Below, piece by piece: positions 7,751 to 15,920 of a DNA stretch of 64,000 bases. Under the pieces are notes generated by a model. That model was not told the origin of the DNA, searched no databases, and saw only the letters and a list, made by a program, of their open reading frames with translations. Each line of letters opens with the position of its first letter. Within the stretch, counting starts at the first letter, position 1. The position numbers were made by a program, and so were the translations under genes. This DNA comes from Gaiellasilicea sp963850995 (lineage in GTDB: Bacteria; Actinomycetota; Thermoleophilia; Gaiellales; Gaiellaceae): contig CAWKNQ010000014.1 of NCBI GenBank assembly GCA_963850995.1, positions 124,001-188,000 on the forward strand. The letters run 5' to 3'.

Positions 7751-7954
7751 ATGCGCAGGGGCGGCTTCTGGCGGCGGGTCAAGCGGGCTCTCGGGCTCGC
7801 GCCGCCGGAGCCGCCCGCTGCGGACCCGCCCGACGAGGAGCCGGCGCTCGTTCCGCTCGGGCCGCCGCGTCGCCCGCTGGGCTCGAGCGGCGTCGCCCTC
7901 GAGCTCCCCGAGGAGCCGCAGGACCTCGACGCCCGCGGCCGCGACGTCGCCTAG
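7751..7954 (+). CDS. Small proline-rich hypothetical protein
   Basis: A 67-codon frame starting 7 bp behind htpX (MRRGGFWRRVKRALG, then Pro/Glu-rich). It has a basic amphipathic start and an acidic proline-rich tail, with no recognised domain. The stop overlaps by 4 bp the stop of the convergent VOC gene. Tight spacing behind htpX supports it, but in DNA this GC-rich a chance frame of this length is also possible. Confidence 0.4.
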   Translation: MRRGGFWRRVKRALGLAPPEPPAADPPDEEPALVPLGPPRRPLGSSGVALELPEEPQDLDARGRDVA

Positions 7955-8340
7955 AACTCGCGCCTGACAGCCTCGACGTTGTTGCCGTCGGGGTCGAGCA
8001 CGAACGCGGCGTAATAGACGCCGCCCTCGTCCGAGCTGTACTGCTCACGCACGCCGGGGGCGCCGTTGTCGCGGCCGCCCGCCTCGAGCCCGGCGCGATG
8101 GAAGGCGTCGACCTCCTCTCGAGACCTCGCGACGAAGGCGACGTGGATCGGCCCACCCGGCCTCGGGTCGCCGATCACGACGAGGTTCGCGAACTGGGCG
8201 CCCCGCTCGCTCTCCCAGAGGGGTGGGATCCCGAGCGGGTCGAGCAGCTTCGTGTAGAAGGCGACGCTCGCCGCCGCGTCACGGACGGTGAGCTTGACGT
8301 GGTCGAAGACGACGCGCTCCCAGTCCCAGTCGACTGACAT
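7951..8340 (-). CDS. VOC family (glyoxalase-fold) protein
   Basis: A 129-residue single-module vicinal-oxygen-chelate protein: DHVKLTVRDAAASVAFYTK at the N-terminus and AAFVLDPDGNNVEAV at the C-terminus carry metal-ligand positions (His near residue 14, Glu near the end). The family includes glyoxalases, dioxygenases and resistance proteins; the substrate cannot be inferred. Its closing signature is nearly the same as that of the two-module VOC gene at 58530-59258, so the two are likely paralogues. Confidence 0.85.
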   Translation of the reverse strand: MSVDWDWERVVFDHVKLTVRDAAASVAFYTKLLDPLGIPPLWESERGAQFANLVVIGDPRPGGPIHVAFVARSREEVDAFHRAGLEAGGRDNGAPGVREQYSSDEGGVYYAAFVLDPDGNNVEAVRREF

Positions 8341-8375
8341 GCAGGCGACCGTACCAAGGCGGCGAAATCCGAGCC

Positions 8376-9479
8376 GTGGGCGTCACCCAGGCAGAGCTCT
8401 ACGGCGAGCTCGATCTCGCGCTGTCGTGGTCCGAGCGCGAGCTTCCGGAGCGCGAGCGGACGAAGCACGTCCACAGGCTGCACCCGTATCTCGGCAAGTT
8501 CGTGCCGCAGCTCGTCGAGGCGCTGCTCGAGCGGTACGTCCGGCCCGGCGGACGCGTGCTCGACCCGTTCTCCGGCTCGGGGACGACGCTCGTCCAGGCG
8601 CTGGAGTCGGGCTACGACGCCGTCGGCGTCGACATCGCGGCGTTCAACGTGCTCCTCAGCACGGTCAAGACGCGCGAGCACGAGCACGAGCAGCTCGATG
8701 CGGACCTGCGGGAGCTCGGCGGACGACTCGGCAGCTCCGCGGAGCGTCCGCAGGGGTTCGTGAGCGAGTGGTTCGCGCCGCAGGCCGCTGCCGAGCTGCT
8801 CCACTTTCGTGCCCTGATCCCGGAGTACGGCTGCGCCGACGTCCTTCGCGTCGTGCTCGCCCGCGCGGCGCGCTCGGCCCGTCTGACGACGCACTTCGAC
8901 CTCGACTTCCCGCGGACGCCCCAGCGCGGCGAATACTGGTGTCACAAGCACCGGCGCACGTGCCGTCCCGTCGAGAGCGCGAACAAGTTCCTTGCCCGCT
9001 ACCTGGACGACACAGCAGCGCGGATCCGTCGGTTCGCGGACGTGCGCGACCCGAAGCGCGCAGCAGTCGTGCTGCACGGCGACGCGCGCGAAGTCGAGCT
9101 CGGAGGCCCCTACGACGGCGTCGTCACCTCGCCGCCGTATCCCGGTCTGATCGACTACCACGAGCAGCACCGCTACGCCTACGAGCTGCTCGGGCTCGAC
9201 GACCGGCGTGAGCGCGAGCTGGGTACGGCCGCGCGCGGGACGAGCAAGGCCGCGGTCGAGGAGTACGCCGACGGGATCGCGGAGGTGCTGGCGCGGTCGC
9301 GCGCCGCGCTGCGTCCGGGGGCGCCGCTCTGCATCGTCGTCAACGACCGGCGCGGGTTGTATCCCGAGATCCTGCAGCGAGCCGGGCTGCGACTGGACGA
9401 ACGGCTCGAGCGGCACGTGAACCGGCGGACGGGACGCAGAGCAGGCGAGTACTTCGAGTCGATCCTCGTTTGTCGCTGA
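8376..9479 (+). CDS. Orphan DNA methyltransferase (N4-cytosine/N6-adenine, SPPY type)
   Basis: A 367-residue SAM-dependent DNA methylase. Motif I VLDPFSGSGTT sits near 61-71 and the catalytic motif IV TSPPYPGLIDYH near 250, so motif I precedes motif IV, the beta-type order. SPPY is most common in N4-cytosine enzymes. No restriction endonuclease or specificity subunit is adjacent, so it is an orphan. It is followed after 54 bp by comM and dprA on the same strand, which suggests a link to DNA uptake or genome marking. A Cys/His-containing insert (EYWCHKHRRTC) lies near 190. Start GTG 8376; target sequence unknown. Confidence 0.85.
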   Translation: MGVTQAELYGELDLALSWSERELPERERTKHVHRLHPYLGKFVPQLVEALLERYVRPGGRVLDPFSGSGTTLVQALESGYDAVGVDIAAFNVLLSTVKTREHEHEQLDADLRELGGRLGSSAERPQGFVSEWFAPQAAAELLHFRALIPEYGCADVLRVVLARAARSARLTTHFDLDFPRTPQRGEYWCHKHRRTCRPVESANKFLARYLDDTAARIRRFADVRDPKRAAVVLHGDAREVELGGPYDGVVTSPPYPGLIDYHEQHRYAYELLGLDDRRERELGTAARGTSKAAVEEYADGIAEVLARSRAALRPGAPLCIVVNDRRGLYPEILQRAGLRLDERLERHVNRRTGRRAGEYFESILVCR

Positions 9480-9533
9480 AACGGCACAGAGACGTGACAC
9501 ACTCGTTGGAGGTTCTTCCCTAGCGTCGGAGCT

Positions 9534-10991
9534 GTGCTCGCGCGCTCCGTCACCCACGCGCTCGTCGGACTGGAGCCGCGTCGGGTCGAGGTGGAGGCGC
9601 ACATCGACAGCGGCCTGCCTGGGTTCGCGATCGTCGGCCTGGCAGACCGCGCATGTGCGGAGGCGAAGCACCGGGTGCGGAGCGGAATCGGTTCCGCACA
9701 GCTCGAGTGGCCGCTGAAGCGGATCACGGTCAACCTCGCTCCCGCCGGGCTCCGCAAGGAGGGCTCGGGCTTCGACCTCTCGATCGCGCTCGCCGTGCTT
9801 GCGGCTTCGCTGCAGCTGCCGGCCGAACGCCTGGCGGAGCACGCTGCCGTCGGCGAGCTCGCGCTGGACGGGCGGGTCAGGCCGGTACGCGGTGTCTTCG
9901 CAGTGGCCGAGGGAGCACGGCGAGCGGGAATCGACCGCATCCTCTGCGCCTCCGAATCGGCGTGCGAGGCGGAGCTCGGCGGCATCGAGGCGATCCCGGT
10001 CCGCCACCTCGCCGAGGCCGTGGCGTACCTGCGCGGCGAGCTCCGGCCGCCCCCGGCCGAGCCGCCGGACGAGGAAGCGGCCGAGCCCGAGCAGCCCGAC
10101 CTCGCCGACGTCCGCGGGCAGGAGCGCGCGCGGCGAGCCCTCGAGCTGGCGGCAGCAGGCGGGCACAACCTGCTGCTCGCCGGCCCGCCGGGAACCGGCA
10201 AGACGATGCTCGGCCGCAGGCTGCCGTCGATTCTGCCGCGGCTCGAGCCGCGCGAGGCTCTCGAGGTGATGCGGATCCACTCCGTCGCCGGTGTGCTGCC
10301 GCTCGAGCGGCCGTTGCTCGTGCACAGGCCCTTCCGGGCACCTCATCACAGCGCATCCGTCGCGGCGATCGTCGGCGGCGGACCAAACCCACGACCGGGT
10401 GAGGCGAGCCTCGCCCATCACGGCGTCCTGCTCCTGGACGAGCTCCCCGAGTTCCAGCGGCCGGCGCTCGAGGCGCTGCGGCAGCCGCTGGAGGACGGTG
10501 TCGTCTCGGTCGCGCGGGTTGCCGGCCAGGCGCTCTTTCCGGCCCGGTTCCAGCTGGTTGCGACGATGAACCTTTGTCCGTGCGCCGGCCGGGGCGACCC
10601 TGCCGCCTCGTGCTCCTGCTCGCCGCAGCGGCTGGCCGCGTTCCGCGACAAGCTCTCGCGCGCGCTGCTCGACCGCTTCGATCTCGTGGTGACGGTGCCG
10701 CGGTCCCGCGCCGAGGAGCTAGCGGCCGGCCCGTCGGAGTCGTCAGAGCCGGTCCGAGAGCGCGTCGCCGCAGGCCGATCCCGGCTTGCGGGGCCGCTGC
10801 TGCGCCGCACGGAGGCGGCCGACGAGCTGTTGAGCCACGCGGTCGAGCGGCTGCCGCTCTCGGGCCGGGGACGCGCCCGCGTCGCCCGCGTCGCCCGGAC
10901 GGCTGCCGCCCTCGCCGGCGCGGATGCCGTGCTGCCCGAGCACGTGGCCGAGGCGCTCGCCTACCGCTCTCCCAAGGAGCTCGCTGCGTGA
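9534..10991 (+). CDS. comM: ComM/YifB family AAA+ ATPase
   Basis: A 485-residue Mg-chelatase-like protein; in naturally competent bacteria ComM is a branch-migration helicase that extends heteroduplex during transformation. An N-terminal Lon-protease-like fold (1-165, GLPGFAIVGLADRA) is followed by the AAA+ core with Walker A GPPGTGKT near 217-224, Walker B LLLDELPEF, and a cysteine cluster CPCAGRGDPAASCSCS. The C-terminal part has the PLSGRGRARVARVARTAA helix bundle. The GTG start is at 9534. The stop overlaps the dprA start as GTGA, so comM and dprA are coupled. Confidence 0.95.
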   Translation: MLARSVTHALVGLEPRRVEVEAHIDSGLPGFAIVGLADRACAEAKHRVRSGIGSAQLEWPLKRITVNLAPAGLRKEGSGFDLSIALAVLAASLQLPAERLAEHAAVGELALDGRVRPVRGVFAVAEGARRAGIDRILCASESACEAELGGIEAIPVRHLAEAVAYLRGELRPPPAEPPDEEAAEPEQPDLADVRGQERARRALELAAAGGHNLLLAGPPGTGKTMLGRRLPSILPRLEPREALEVMRIHSVAGVLPLERPLLVHRPFRAPHHSASVAAIVGGGPNPRPGEASLAHHGVLLLDELPEFQRPALEALRQPLEDGVVSVARVAGQALFPARFQLVATMNLCPCAGRGDPAASCSCSPQRLAAFRDKLSRALLDRFDLVVTVPRSRAEELAAGPSESSEPVRERVAAGRSRLAGPLLRRTEAADELLSHAVERLPLSGRGRARVARVARTAAALAGADAVLPEHVAEALAYRSPKELAA

Positions 10992-11971
10992 GCGAGCTCG
11001 CGCTGGCCTCATTTGCAGCCGTCAGCGACGCCCACGTCGTCGGGGAGCCGCGCAGCGCCCGTTTCGCGGCGTTCAAGGCGGCGTTCGACGCGCGGGCCGA
11101 GCTCGAGCGCCTGCGCGGGCTCGGTTTTCGGTTCGTCGCCCGCTCGGACCCGGCGTTTCCGCCGCTGCTGCACGCGATCCACGATCCGCCGCCGGGTCTC
11201 TTCCTCCGCGGCCAAGCCGAGGAGGCGTTGCTCGGGCGTCCCGCCGTCGCGATCGTCGGTGCGCGCGCCTGCTCACCGTATGGTCGCCAGGTTGCCCGGC
11301 GTCTGGGACGCGAGCTCGCGGCCGCCGGGCTCGTGGTGGTCAGCGGCCTGGCTCGCGGAATCGACGCCGAGGCGCACCGCGGTGCGCTCGAGGGCGGGGG
11401 AGCCACGGTCGCCGTGCTCGGGTGCGGGATCGACCGCGACTATCCCGCTGCCCACCGCGACCTCGCGTGCCAAGTAGCTGCCGCCGGGCTCGTGGTCTCC
11501 GAGTACGCGCCCGGCGTCGAGCCGGCACCGTGGCGCTTCCCGGCCCGAAACCGGATCGTCGCCGGGCTCTGCGCGGCGTCGGTCGTCGTCGAGGCGCGGG
11601 AGCGCAGCGGCGCCCTGATCACCGCCGACTTCGCGCTCGAGGAGGGTCGCGAGGTCTTCGCCGTCCCCGGCGAGATCACGAGCGCACTGAGTGCGGGCGC
11701 GAACGCGCTCTTGCGGCTGGGAGCGACACCGCTGACGTGCGCGCAGGACGTGCTCGAGAGCTACGGGCTGACGGTTGCCGAAGCCGTGACGCCCGAGCTC
11801 GGCCAGACGGCCGCGCGCGTGCTCGAGCGGGTCCGAGACGGCGCTGCGGGTGCCGACGAGCTGGCGCGGGCGACGGCACTGAGCGCGGGAGAGCTTGCCG
11901 TCGCGCTGACCGAGCTCGAGCTGGCAGGAGCCGTACGAGAGGAGGACGGTGTCTTTCGGGCTGCCAGCTAG
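10988..11971 (+). CDS. dprA: DNA processing protein DprA
   Basis: A 327-residue protein that loads RecA on incoming single-stranded DNA during transformation. It has the Rossmann-like DprA core with AIVGARACSPYGRQ, VVSGLARGIDAEAHRGAL, FPARNRIVAGL and RSGALITADFALEEGREVFAVPG, then a C-terminal winged-helix DML1-like domain (LERVRDGAAGADELA). The GTG start at 10988 overlaps the comM stop. Its own stop codon lies inside the left arm of a 170-bp palindromic element. Confidence 0.96.
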   Translation: MSELALASFAAVSDAHVVGEPRSARFAAFKAAFDARAELERLRGLGFRFVARSDPAFPPLLHAIHDPPPGLFLRGQAEEALLGRPAVAIVGARACSPYGRQVARRLGRELAAAGLVVVSGLARGIDAEAHRGALEGGGATVAVLGCGIDRDYPAAHRDLACQVAAAGLVVSEYAPGVEPAPWRFPARNRIVAGLCAASVVVEARERSGALITADFALEEGREVFAVPGEITSALSAGANALLRLGATPLTCAQDVLESYGLTVAEAVTPELGQTAARVLERVRDGAAGADELARATALSAGELAVALTELELAGAVREEDGVFRAAS

Positions 11972-12136
11972 AGGCTTGATGTGGAATTGACGCGCTGTGA
12001 GGGCGCCTCAGACCAAGCCAGAGCGGCTCGGCGTCCGCGGCGCAGGCTGGCCGCCTGCGCAAGGGCGCCGAGACGGTCTGGCGCCGCGTCTGAGGGGGTC
12101 ACACAGCCCGTGCAGGTTTCACATCAAGCCTCTAGC
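11967..12136 (+). repeat. Nested palindromic element, family A copy 1
   Basis: This 170-bp element is almost entirely one nested palindrome. Terminal arms: GCTAGAGGCTTGATGTG (11967-11983) and its exact complement at 12120-12136. Inside, all about the same axis, are CCTCAGAC/GTCTGAGG (12006-12013/12088-12095), GCCAGA/TCTGGC (12017-12022/12077-12082), CTCGGCG/CGCCGAG (12027-12033/12066-12072) and apical CGCAGGC-TGGCC-GCCTGCG (12041-12059) followed by CAAGG. The left arm contains the dprA stop; the right arm ends in TCTAGCAT, a possible -10 for the next gene. A homologous element is at 40702-40845. It has no transposase and no T-run. Confidence 0.8.
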
Positions 12137-12138
12137 AT
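12133..12138 (+). promoter_or_regulatory. Candidate -10 hexamer TAGCAT for the FAD oxidoreductase gene
   Basis: TAGCAT straddles the right edge of the family A element and lies 6 bp before the GTG at 12145, so the transcript would be leaderless or nearly so, a common arrangement in Actinobacteria. No convincing -35 was seen. The same TAGCAT-to-GTG arrangement precedes the gene at 43163. Confidence 0.35.
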
Positions 12139-12144
12139 CGCCGC

Positions 12145-13269
12145 GTGGCTGACTCGTATTGGCTCGCCGAGGCCGCGCCGAGCCTGGCTTCCCGCGAGCT
12201 GGCAGGGGCTCCAGATGTCGAGATCGTCGGCGGTGGCATCACCGGGATTTCTTGCGCCCTCACGCTCGCCGGCGCCGGGAAGCGCGTCCGTCTCCACGAG
12301 GCGCGCGCGGTCGCCTCCGGCGCCAGCGGCCGCAACGGCGGGTTTGCCCTTCGCGGCGGGGCGATGGCATACGACAGCGCGCGAGAGTGGCTCGGCCACA
12401 GCGCGGCTGCGGACTACTGGCGCCTGACCGAGGCCTACGTCGACCGGACGGCCGAGCTCGGAGGCGACGCGTTCCGCCGCACCGGGAGCCTCCGCCTAGC
12501 CGGCGAGGACGAGCGCGACGAGCTCCGCGCCGAGTACGAGGCCCTACGCGAGGACGGCTTCGCCGCCGAATGGCGGGAGGAGCTGTCGGAGCCTCTGGCC
12601 GGCCGCTTCCCGGGAGCGCTCTTCCACCCGGCGGACGGTGTCCTCCAGCCGGCGCGGCTCGTCCGGCAACTCGCGACAGCGGCGGCGGACGCCGGCGTCG
12701 AGATTCGCGAGCACGACCGTGTCGAGGCCCTGGACGCGCTCGAGGCCGAGACGGTCGTCGTCTCCACCGACGGCTATCCGAGCGGGCTGCTCGGTGAGCT
12801 CGAGGGCCTGATCATCCCGACACGGGGGCAGATGATCGCGACGGAGCCGCTCGACGAGATGCTCTTCCCGATGCCGCACTACGGTCGTCACGGGTACGAC
12901 TACTGGCACCAGAACGAGGAGGGGCGCCTGATCGTGGGTGGGTTCCGCGATGCGGACATGGACTCGGAGTTCACGGCCTCGGAGGAGACGACACCGCGGA
13001 TCCAGGGTGCGCTCGAGGACTTCGTCGAGGCGCTGCTCGGCCGTCGGCCGAGGATCACGCATCGCTGGGCAGGGATCTTCGGGCTCGTCCCCGACCTGAT
13101 GCCCGTAGTAGGTCCCGCTCCCGGTCGCGACGGCCTCTGGGTCGCCGGTGGCTACTCCGGCCACGGAAACGTCCTCGGCCTGATGTGCGGCGACCTCGTC
13201 GCGCAGGCGATCCTCGGCGAGCCCCATCCGCTGCTCGAGCGGATGACGCCCGCGCGTCTCGTCGCCTGA
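12145..13269 (+). CDS. FAD-dependent amine/amino-acid oxidoreductase (DAO family)
   Basis: A 374-residue flavoprotein of the D-amino-acid oxidase/glycine oxidase superfamily. It has the dinucleotide fold VEIVGGGITGISCALTLAGAG near 25-45, the GASGRNGGF segment typical of gamma-glutamylputrescine or sarcosine-type oxidases, and a C-terminal FAD-closing GLWVAGGYSGHGNVLG. Such enzymes oxidise C-N bonds of amines or amino acids. An ornithine-cyclodeaminase-like gene lies convergently 6 bp away, which fits amino-acid or polyamine catabolism. The exact substrate is unknown. Confidence 0.85.
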   Translation: MADSYWLAEAAPSLASRELAGAPDVEIVGGGITGISCALTLAGAGKRVRLHEARAVASGASGRNGGFALRGGAMAYDSAREWLGHSAAADYWRLTEAYVDRTAELGGDAFRRTGSLRLAGEDERDELRAEYEALREDGFAAEWREELSEPLAGRFPGALFHPADGVLQPARLVRQLATAAADAGVEIREHDRVEALDALEAETVVVSTDGYPSGLLGELEGLIIPTRGQMIATEPLDEMLFPMPHYGRHGYDYWHQNEEGRLIVGGFRDADMDSEFTASEETTPRIQGALEDFVEALLGRRPRITHRWAGIFGLVPDLMPVVGPAPGRDGLWVAGGYSGHGNVLGLMCGDLVAQAILGEPHPLLERMTPARLVA

Positions 13270-13275
13270 CGCCCG

Positions 13276-14214
13276 CTAGAGCTCGAGCTGCACCAGGTCG
13301 AGCTCGCCCGCCCGCTCGTAGGCCGCGATTGCAATCGCGAGGTCCTGGATCGCGAGCCCGGTCGAGTCGAAGAGCGTGATCTCGTCGGGCGAGCGCCGGC
13401 CCTCGGCCTCGCCGATGAGGACGGCGCCGAGCTCGGTCACGTCTCCGCGCCCGATCGCGCCCGCCTCGACTGCCGCGGCGAGCTCGCCGCCGTGGCTCGC
13501 CTGCTCCCACTCGTCGCAGAAGACGCGGCCGCGCCGGATCTCGCCGATCGCGATCTCGGCCTTTCCCGGTCCGTCGGCGCCCATCAGGCTGACGTGCTGT
13601 CCCGGCCGCAGCGAGCCCTCTCCGAGCACGATCTCGCTGCCCGGCGTGACGGTGACCAGCACGTCGGCGGCGAGCGCTGCCTCGAGGCTCTCCGCCACAC
13701 CCGTCCCGAGCGCCGCGGCGACGGCTCGGGCGCGCTCCGCGTCGATGTCCCAGAGGTCGACCTCGATGCGGCCGAGCGCCTTGAGGGTCCGCGCCGCCGC
13801 GCGCCCGTTCACGCCGACGCCGATCACGGCCGCAGAGCCGCCGGCGACCCCGAGCGTCTCCGCCGCGAGCGCCGCCGCTGCGCCCGTGCGCAGGGCGGTG
13901 ACCGCGGCCGCGTCCATCACCGCCTCGACGAGACCGGTCTCGGCGTGGGAAAGGACGACCAGGCCACTCACAGTGGGTAGCCCGCGCTCCGGGTTGCGCG
14001 GAAAAGACGTCACCCATTTCAGAAGCGCATGGCCACCGCCGAGCGCGGGCATCGCGCGGAAGTCGCCTGCCGGGTAGTTCGTGACGTAGAGCTTCGGCTG
14101 CATCGTCCACTCGCCGCGAGCGTGCGCCACGAACGCGTCGCGCACGGCCTCGTACGCGCGCGTCGGCGGGACCGCAACCTCGACGTCGCGGGCGGCAAAG
14201 AACAGTGCCGGCAC
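13276..14214 (-). CDS. Ornithine cyclodeaminase / mu-crystallin family protein
   Basis: A 312-residue NAD(P)-dependent enzyme: substrate-binding QPKLYVTNYPAGDFRAMPAL near 40-60, Rossmann segment AVIGVGVNGRAAARTLKALG near 128-148, and FDSTGLAIQDLAIA at the C-terminus, as in ornithine cyclodeaminase, alanine dehydrogenase (archaeal type) and ketimine reductases. The GTG start overlaps the pntB stop (shared bases 14214-14216), so it is translated last in the pnt operon. Its presence there suggests NAD(P)H-linked amino-acid metabolism. Confidence 0.88.
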   Translation of the reverse strand: MPALFFAARDVEVAVPPTRAYEAVRDAFVAHARGEWTMQPKLYVTNYPAGDFRAMPALGGGHALLKWVTSFPRNPERGLPTVSGLVVLSHAETGLVEAVMDAAAVTALRTGAAAALAAETLGVAGGSAAVIGVGVNGRAAARTLKALGRIEVDLWDIDAERARAVAAALGTGVAESLEAALAADVLVTVTPGSEIVLGEGSLRPGQHVSLMGADGPGKAEIAIGEIRRGRVFCDEWEQASHGGELAAAVEAGAIGRGDVTELGAVLIGEAEGRRSPDEITLFDSTGLAIQDLAIAIAAYERAGELDLVQLEL

Positions 14215-15605
14215 TACAGCGCCTTGACGGCTGCGCCCACGGCCTCGAGCGCCTTCTTCGCGTCCGCGAAGAGCATCGAGGTCTTCGGGTCGTAGAAGAG
14301 CGGGTTGTCGATTCCTGCGAAGCCGGGGCTGAGGCTGCGCTTGACGACCACGACGCTTGCCGCCCGGTCGACCTCGATGATCGGCATCCCGTAGATCGGG
14401 CTGCCCGGGTCGGTGCGCGCGGCCGGATTGACGACGTCGTTGGCGCCGAGGATCACGACCACGTCCGTCTGCGGCAGCTCCGGGTTGATCTCGTCCATCT
14501 CTTTCAGCTGGTCGTAGGGCACGTCCGCCTCGGCGAGAAGCACGTTCATGTGCCCCGGCATCCGGCCGGCGACGGGGTGGATGCCGTAGAGCACGTCGAT
14601 GCCCTTGCTCTCGAGCACCTCAGCGAGCGCGCGCACGTCGTGCTGGGCCTGGGCGACCGCGAGCCCGTAGCCGGGGACGAAGACGACCTTGCGCGCGTAA
14701 GCAAGCATGATCGCGAGGTCCTCGGCCGTCGTCGAGCGCACCGTGCGGCCGTCGTCGGCTGCCGCTGCGCCGCCGCCGGCCTGCACCGCGCCGAAGGCGC
14801 CGAAGAGGACGTTGCCGATCGAGCGGTTCATCGCGCGGCCCATCATCAGCGTCAGCAGCGTGCCCGACGCGCCGACGAGCGCTCCGGCGACGATGAGCAC
14901 GTTGTTGTGGAGGAGGAAGCCGGCGGCCGAGGCGGCGAGGCCGGTAAAAGCGTTCAGGAGCGAGATCACGACGGGCATGTCCGCACCCCCGATCGGGAGC
15001 ACGAAGAGGACGCCGAACGCGAGTGCGGCAACGATCAGCGCGACGATGAGCACATCGCTGTCCGCCCCTGCGACGATGGCCGCGCCGAATGCGAGCGCGA
15101 CGAGCAGCACCGCGCCGTTCACGAACTGCTGGCCGGAGTAGACGATCGGCCGGCCGCTGAGCAGCTCCTGCAGCTTGGCGAAGGCGATCAGCGAGCCAGA
15201 GAAGGAGATGCTCCCGATCAGCGCCGAGAGCAGGATCGCGACCGACTCCTCGCCGTCGAGGCCTCCGGGCTCCGGGGCGAGGTTGTGGAACTCCGCGAAC
15301 GCGATGAGCGCGACCGCGCCGCCGCCGACGCCGTTGAAGAGCGCCACCATCTGCGGCATCGCGGTCATCTTCACGGAGCGGGCGCCGACGACGCCGATCA
15401 CCGCGCCGATCGCCATCGCCACTGCTATGCCGGCGTAGTTCTCGAGCCCGTCCTGGGCGAGCGTGACCGCGATCGCCAGCGCCATGCCGCCGGCGCCGAG
15501 CAGATTGCCCTGCCGAGCGCGCTTTGGCGAGGACAGAAAACGGAGCGCAAGGATGAACGTCACGATCGTGACCAGGTAGAGCAGGTTCGTCGTTGTCTCG
15601 CTCAC
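14214..15605 (-). CDS. pntB: NAD(P) transhydrogenase subunit beta
   Basis: A 463-residue subunit with about nine membrane helices in residues 1-270 (dII) and the NADP-binding dIII domain at the C-terminus: VPGYGLAVAQAQHDVRAL, GIHPVAGRMPGHMNVLLAEA, VVILGANDVVNPAA and IYGMPIIEVDRA. Together with the two alpha subunits it couples proton entry to NADPH formation. The GTG start (VSETTTNLLYL) gives the proper N-terminus and overlaps the pntAB stop by 4 bp; the open frame upstream runs over pntAB and is not coding. Confidence 0.95.
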   Translation of the reverse strand: MSETTTNLLYLVTIVTFILALRFLSSPKRARQGNLLGAGGMALAIAVTLAQDGLENYAGIAVAMAIGAVIGVVGARSVKMTAMPQMVALFNGVGGGAVALIAFAEFHNLAPEPGGLDGEESVAILLSALIGSISFSGSLIAFAKLQELLSGRPIVYSGQQFVNGAVLLVALAFGAAIVAGADSDVLIVALIVAALAFGVLFVLPIGGADMPVVISLLNAFTGLAASAAGFLLHNNVLIVAGALVGASGTLLTLMMGRAMNRSIGNVLFGAFGAVQAGGGAAAADDGRTVRSTTAEDLAIMLAYARKVVFVPGYGLAVAQAQHDVRALAEVLESKGIDVLYGIHPVAGRMPGHMNVLLAEADVPYDQLKEMDEINPELPQTDVVVILGANDVVNPAARTDPGSPIYGMPIIEVDRAASVVVVKRSLSPGFAGIDNPLFYDPKTSMLFADAKKALEAVGAAVKAL

Positions 15606-15910
15606 GCGTCGGGCTCCCGCGGCTTGCGGGCCTTGAACATCTCGAGCATGCGGTCGGTGACGACGAAGCCCCCGACGGCGTTGGCGGTCCCGAGCACGAC
15701 TGCACAGAAGCCCACGACCCGGGTCAGCGTGTCGCCACCCGCTCGGCCGGCGACGAGGATCGCGCCGACGACGACGATTCCGTGGATCGCGTTCGTACCC
15801 GACATCAGCGGCGTGTGCAGCATCGTCGGCACCTTCGAGATCACCTCGATCCCGAGGAAGATCGCCAGCACCAGAATTGTCAGCTCGACGACGAGCGCCG
15901 TATCGCTCAC
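15602..15910 (-). CDS. pntAB: NAD(P) transhydrogenase subunit alpha, membrane part
   Basis: A 102-residue membrane protein with three or four hydrophobic helices. It corresponds to the C-terminal part of a fused PntA (ELTILVLAIFLGIEVISKVPTMLHTPLMSG is its conserved core, near 9-38; TPLMSGTNAIHG is the diagnostic segment). The split alpha subunit is typical of Actinobacteria and Rhodospirillum. The GTG start at 15910 begins 10 nt downstream of the double-hairpin repeat. That repeat separates it from pntAA, an odd place in an operon that needs balanced subunits. Confidence 0.94.
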   Translation of the reverse strand: MSDTALVVELTILVLAIFLGIEVISKVPTMLHTPLMSGTNAIHGIVVVGAILVAGRAGGDTLTRVVGFCAVVLGTANAVGGFVVTDRMLEMFKARKPREPDA

Positions 15911-15920
15911 GTCCCTGGCC

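Noticed and set aside
8175..10421. Minus-strand open frame of 748 codons opposite the methylase and comM
   Set aside because: Shadow of strong plus-strand genes with conserved motifs; no family resemblance.
11967..12136. Interpretation of the 170-bp palindrome as a simple bidirectional terminator
   Set aside because: Flanking genes are both plus-strand, there is no T- or A-tract at either end, and a homologous structure exists in another context.
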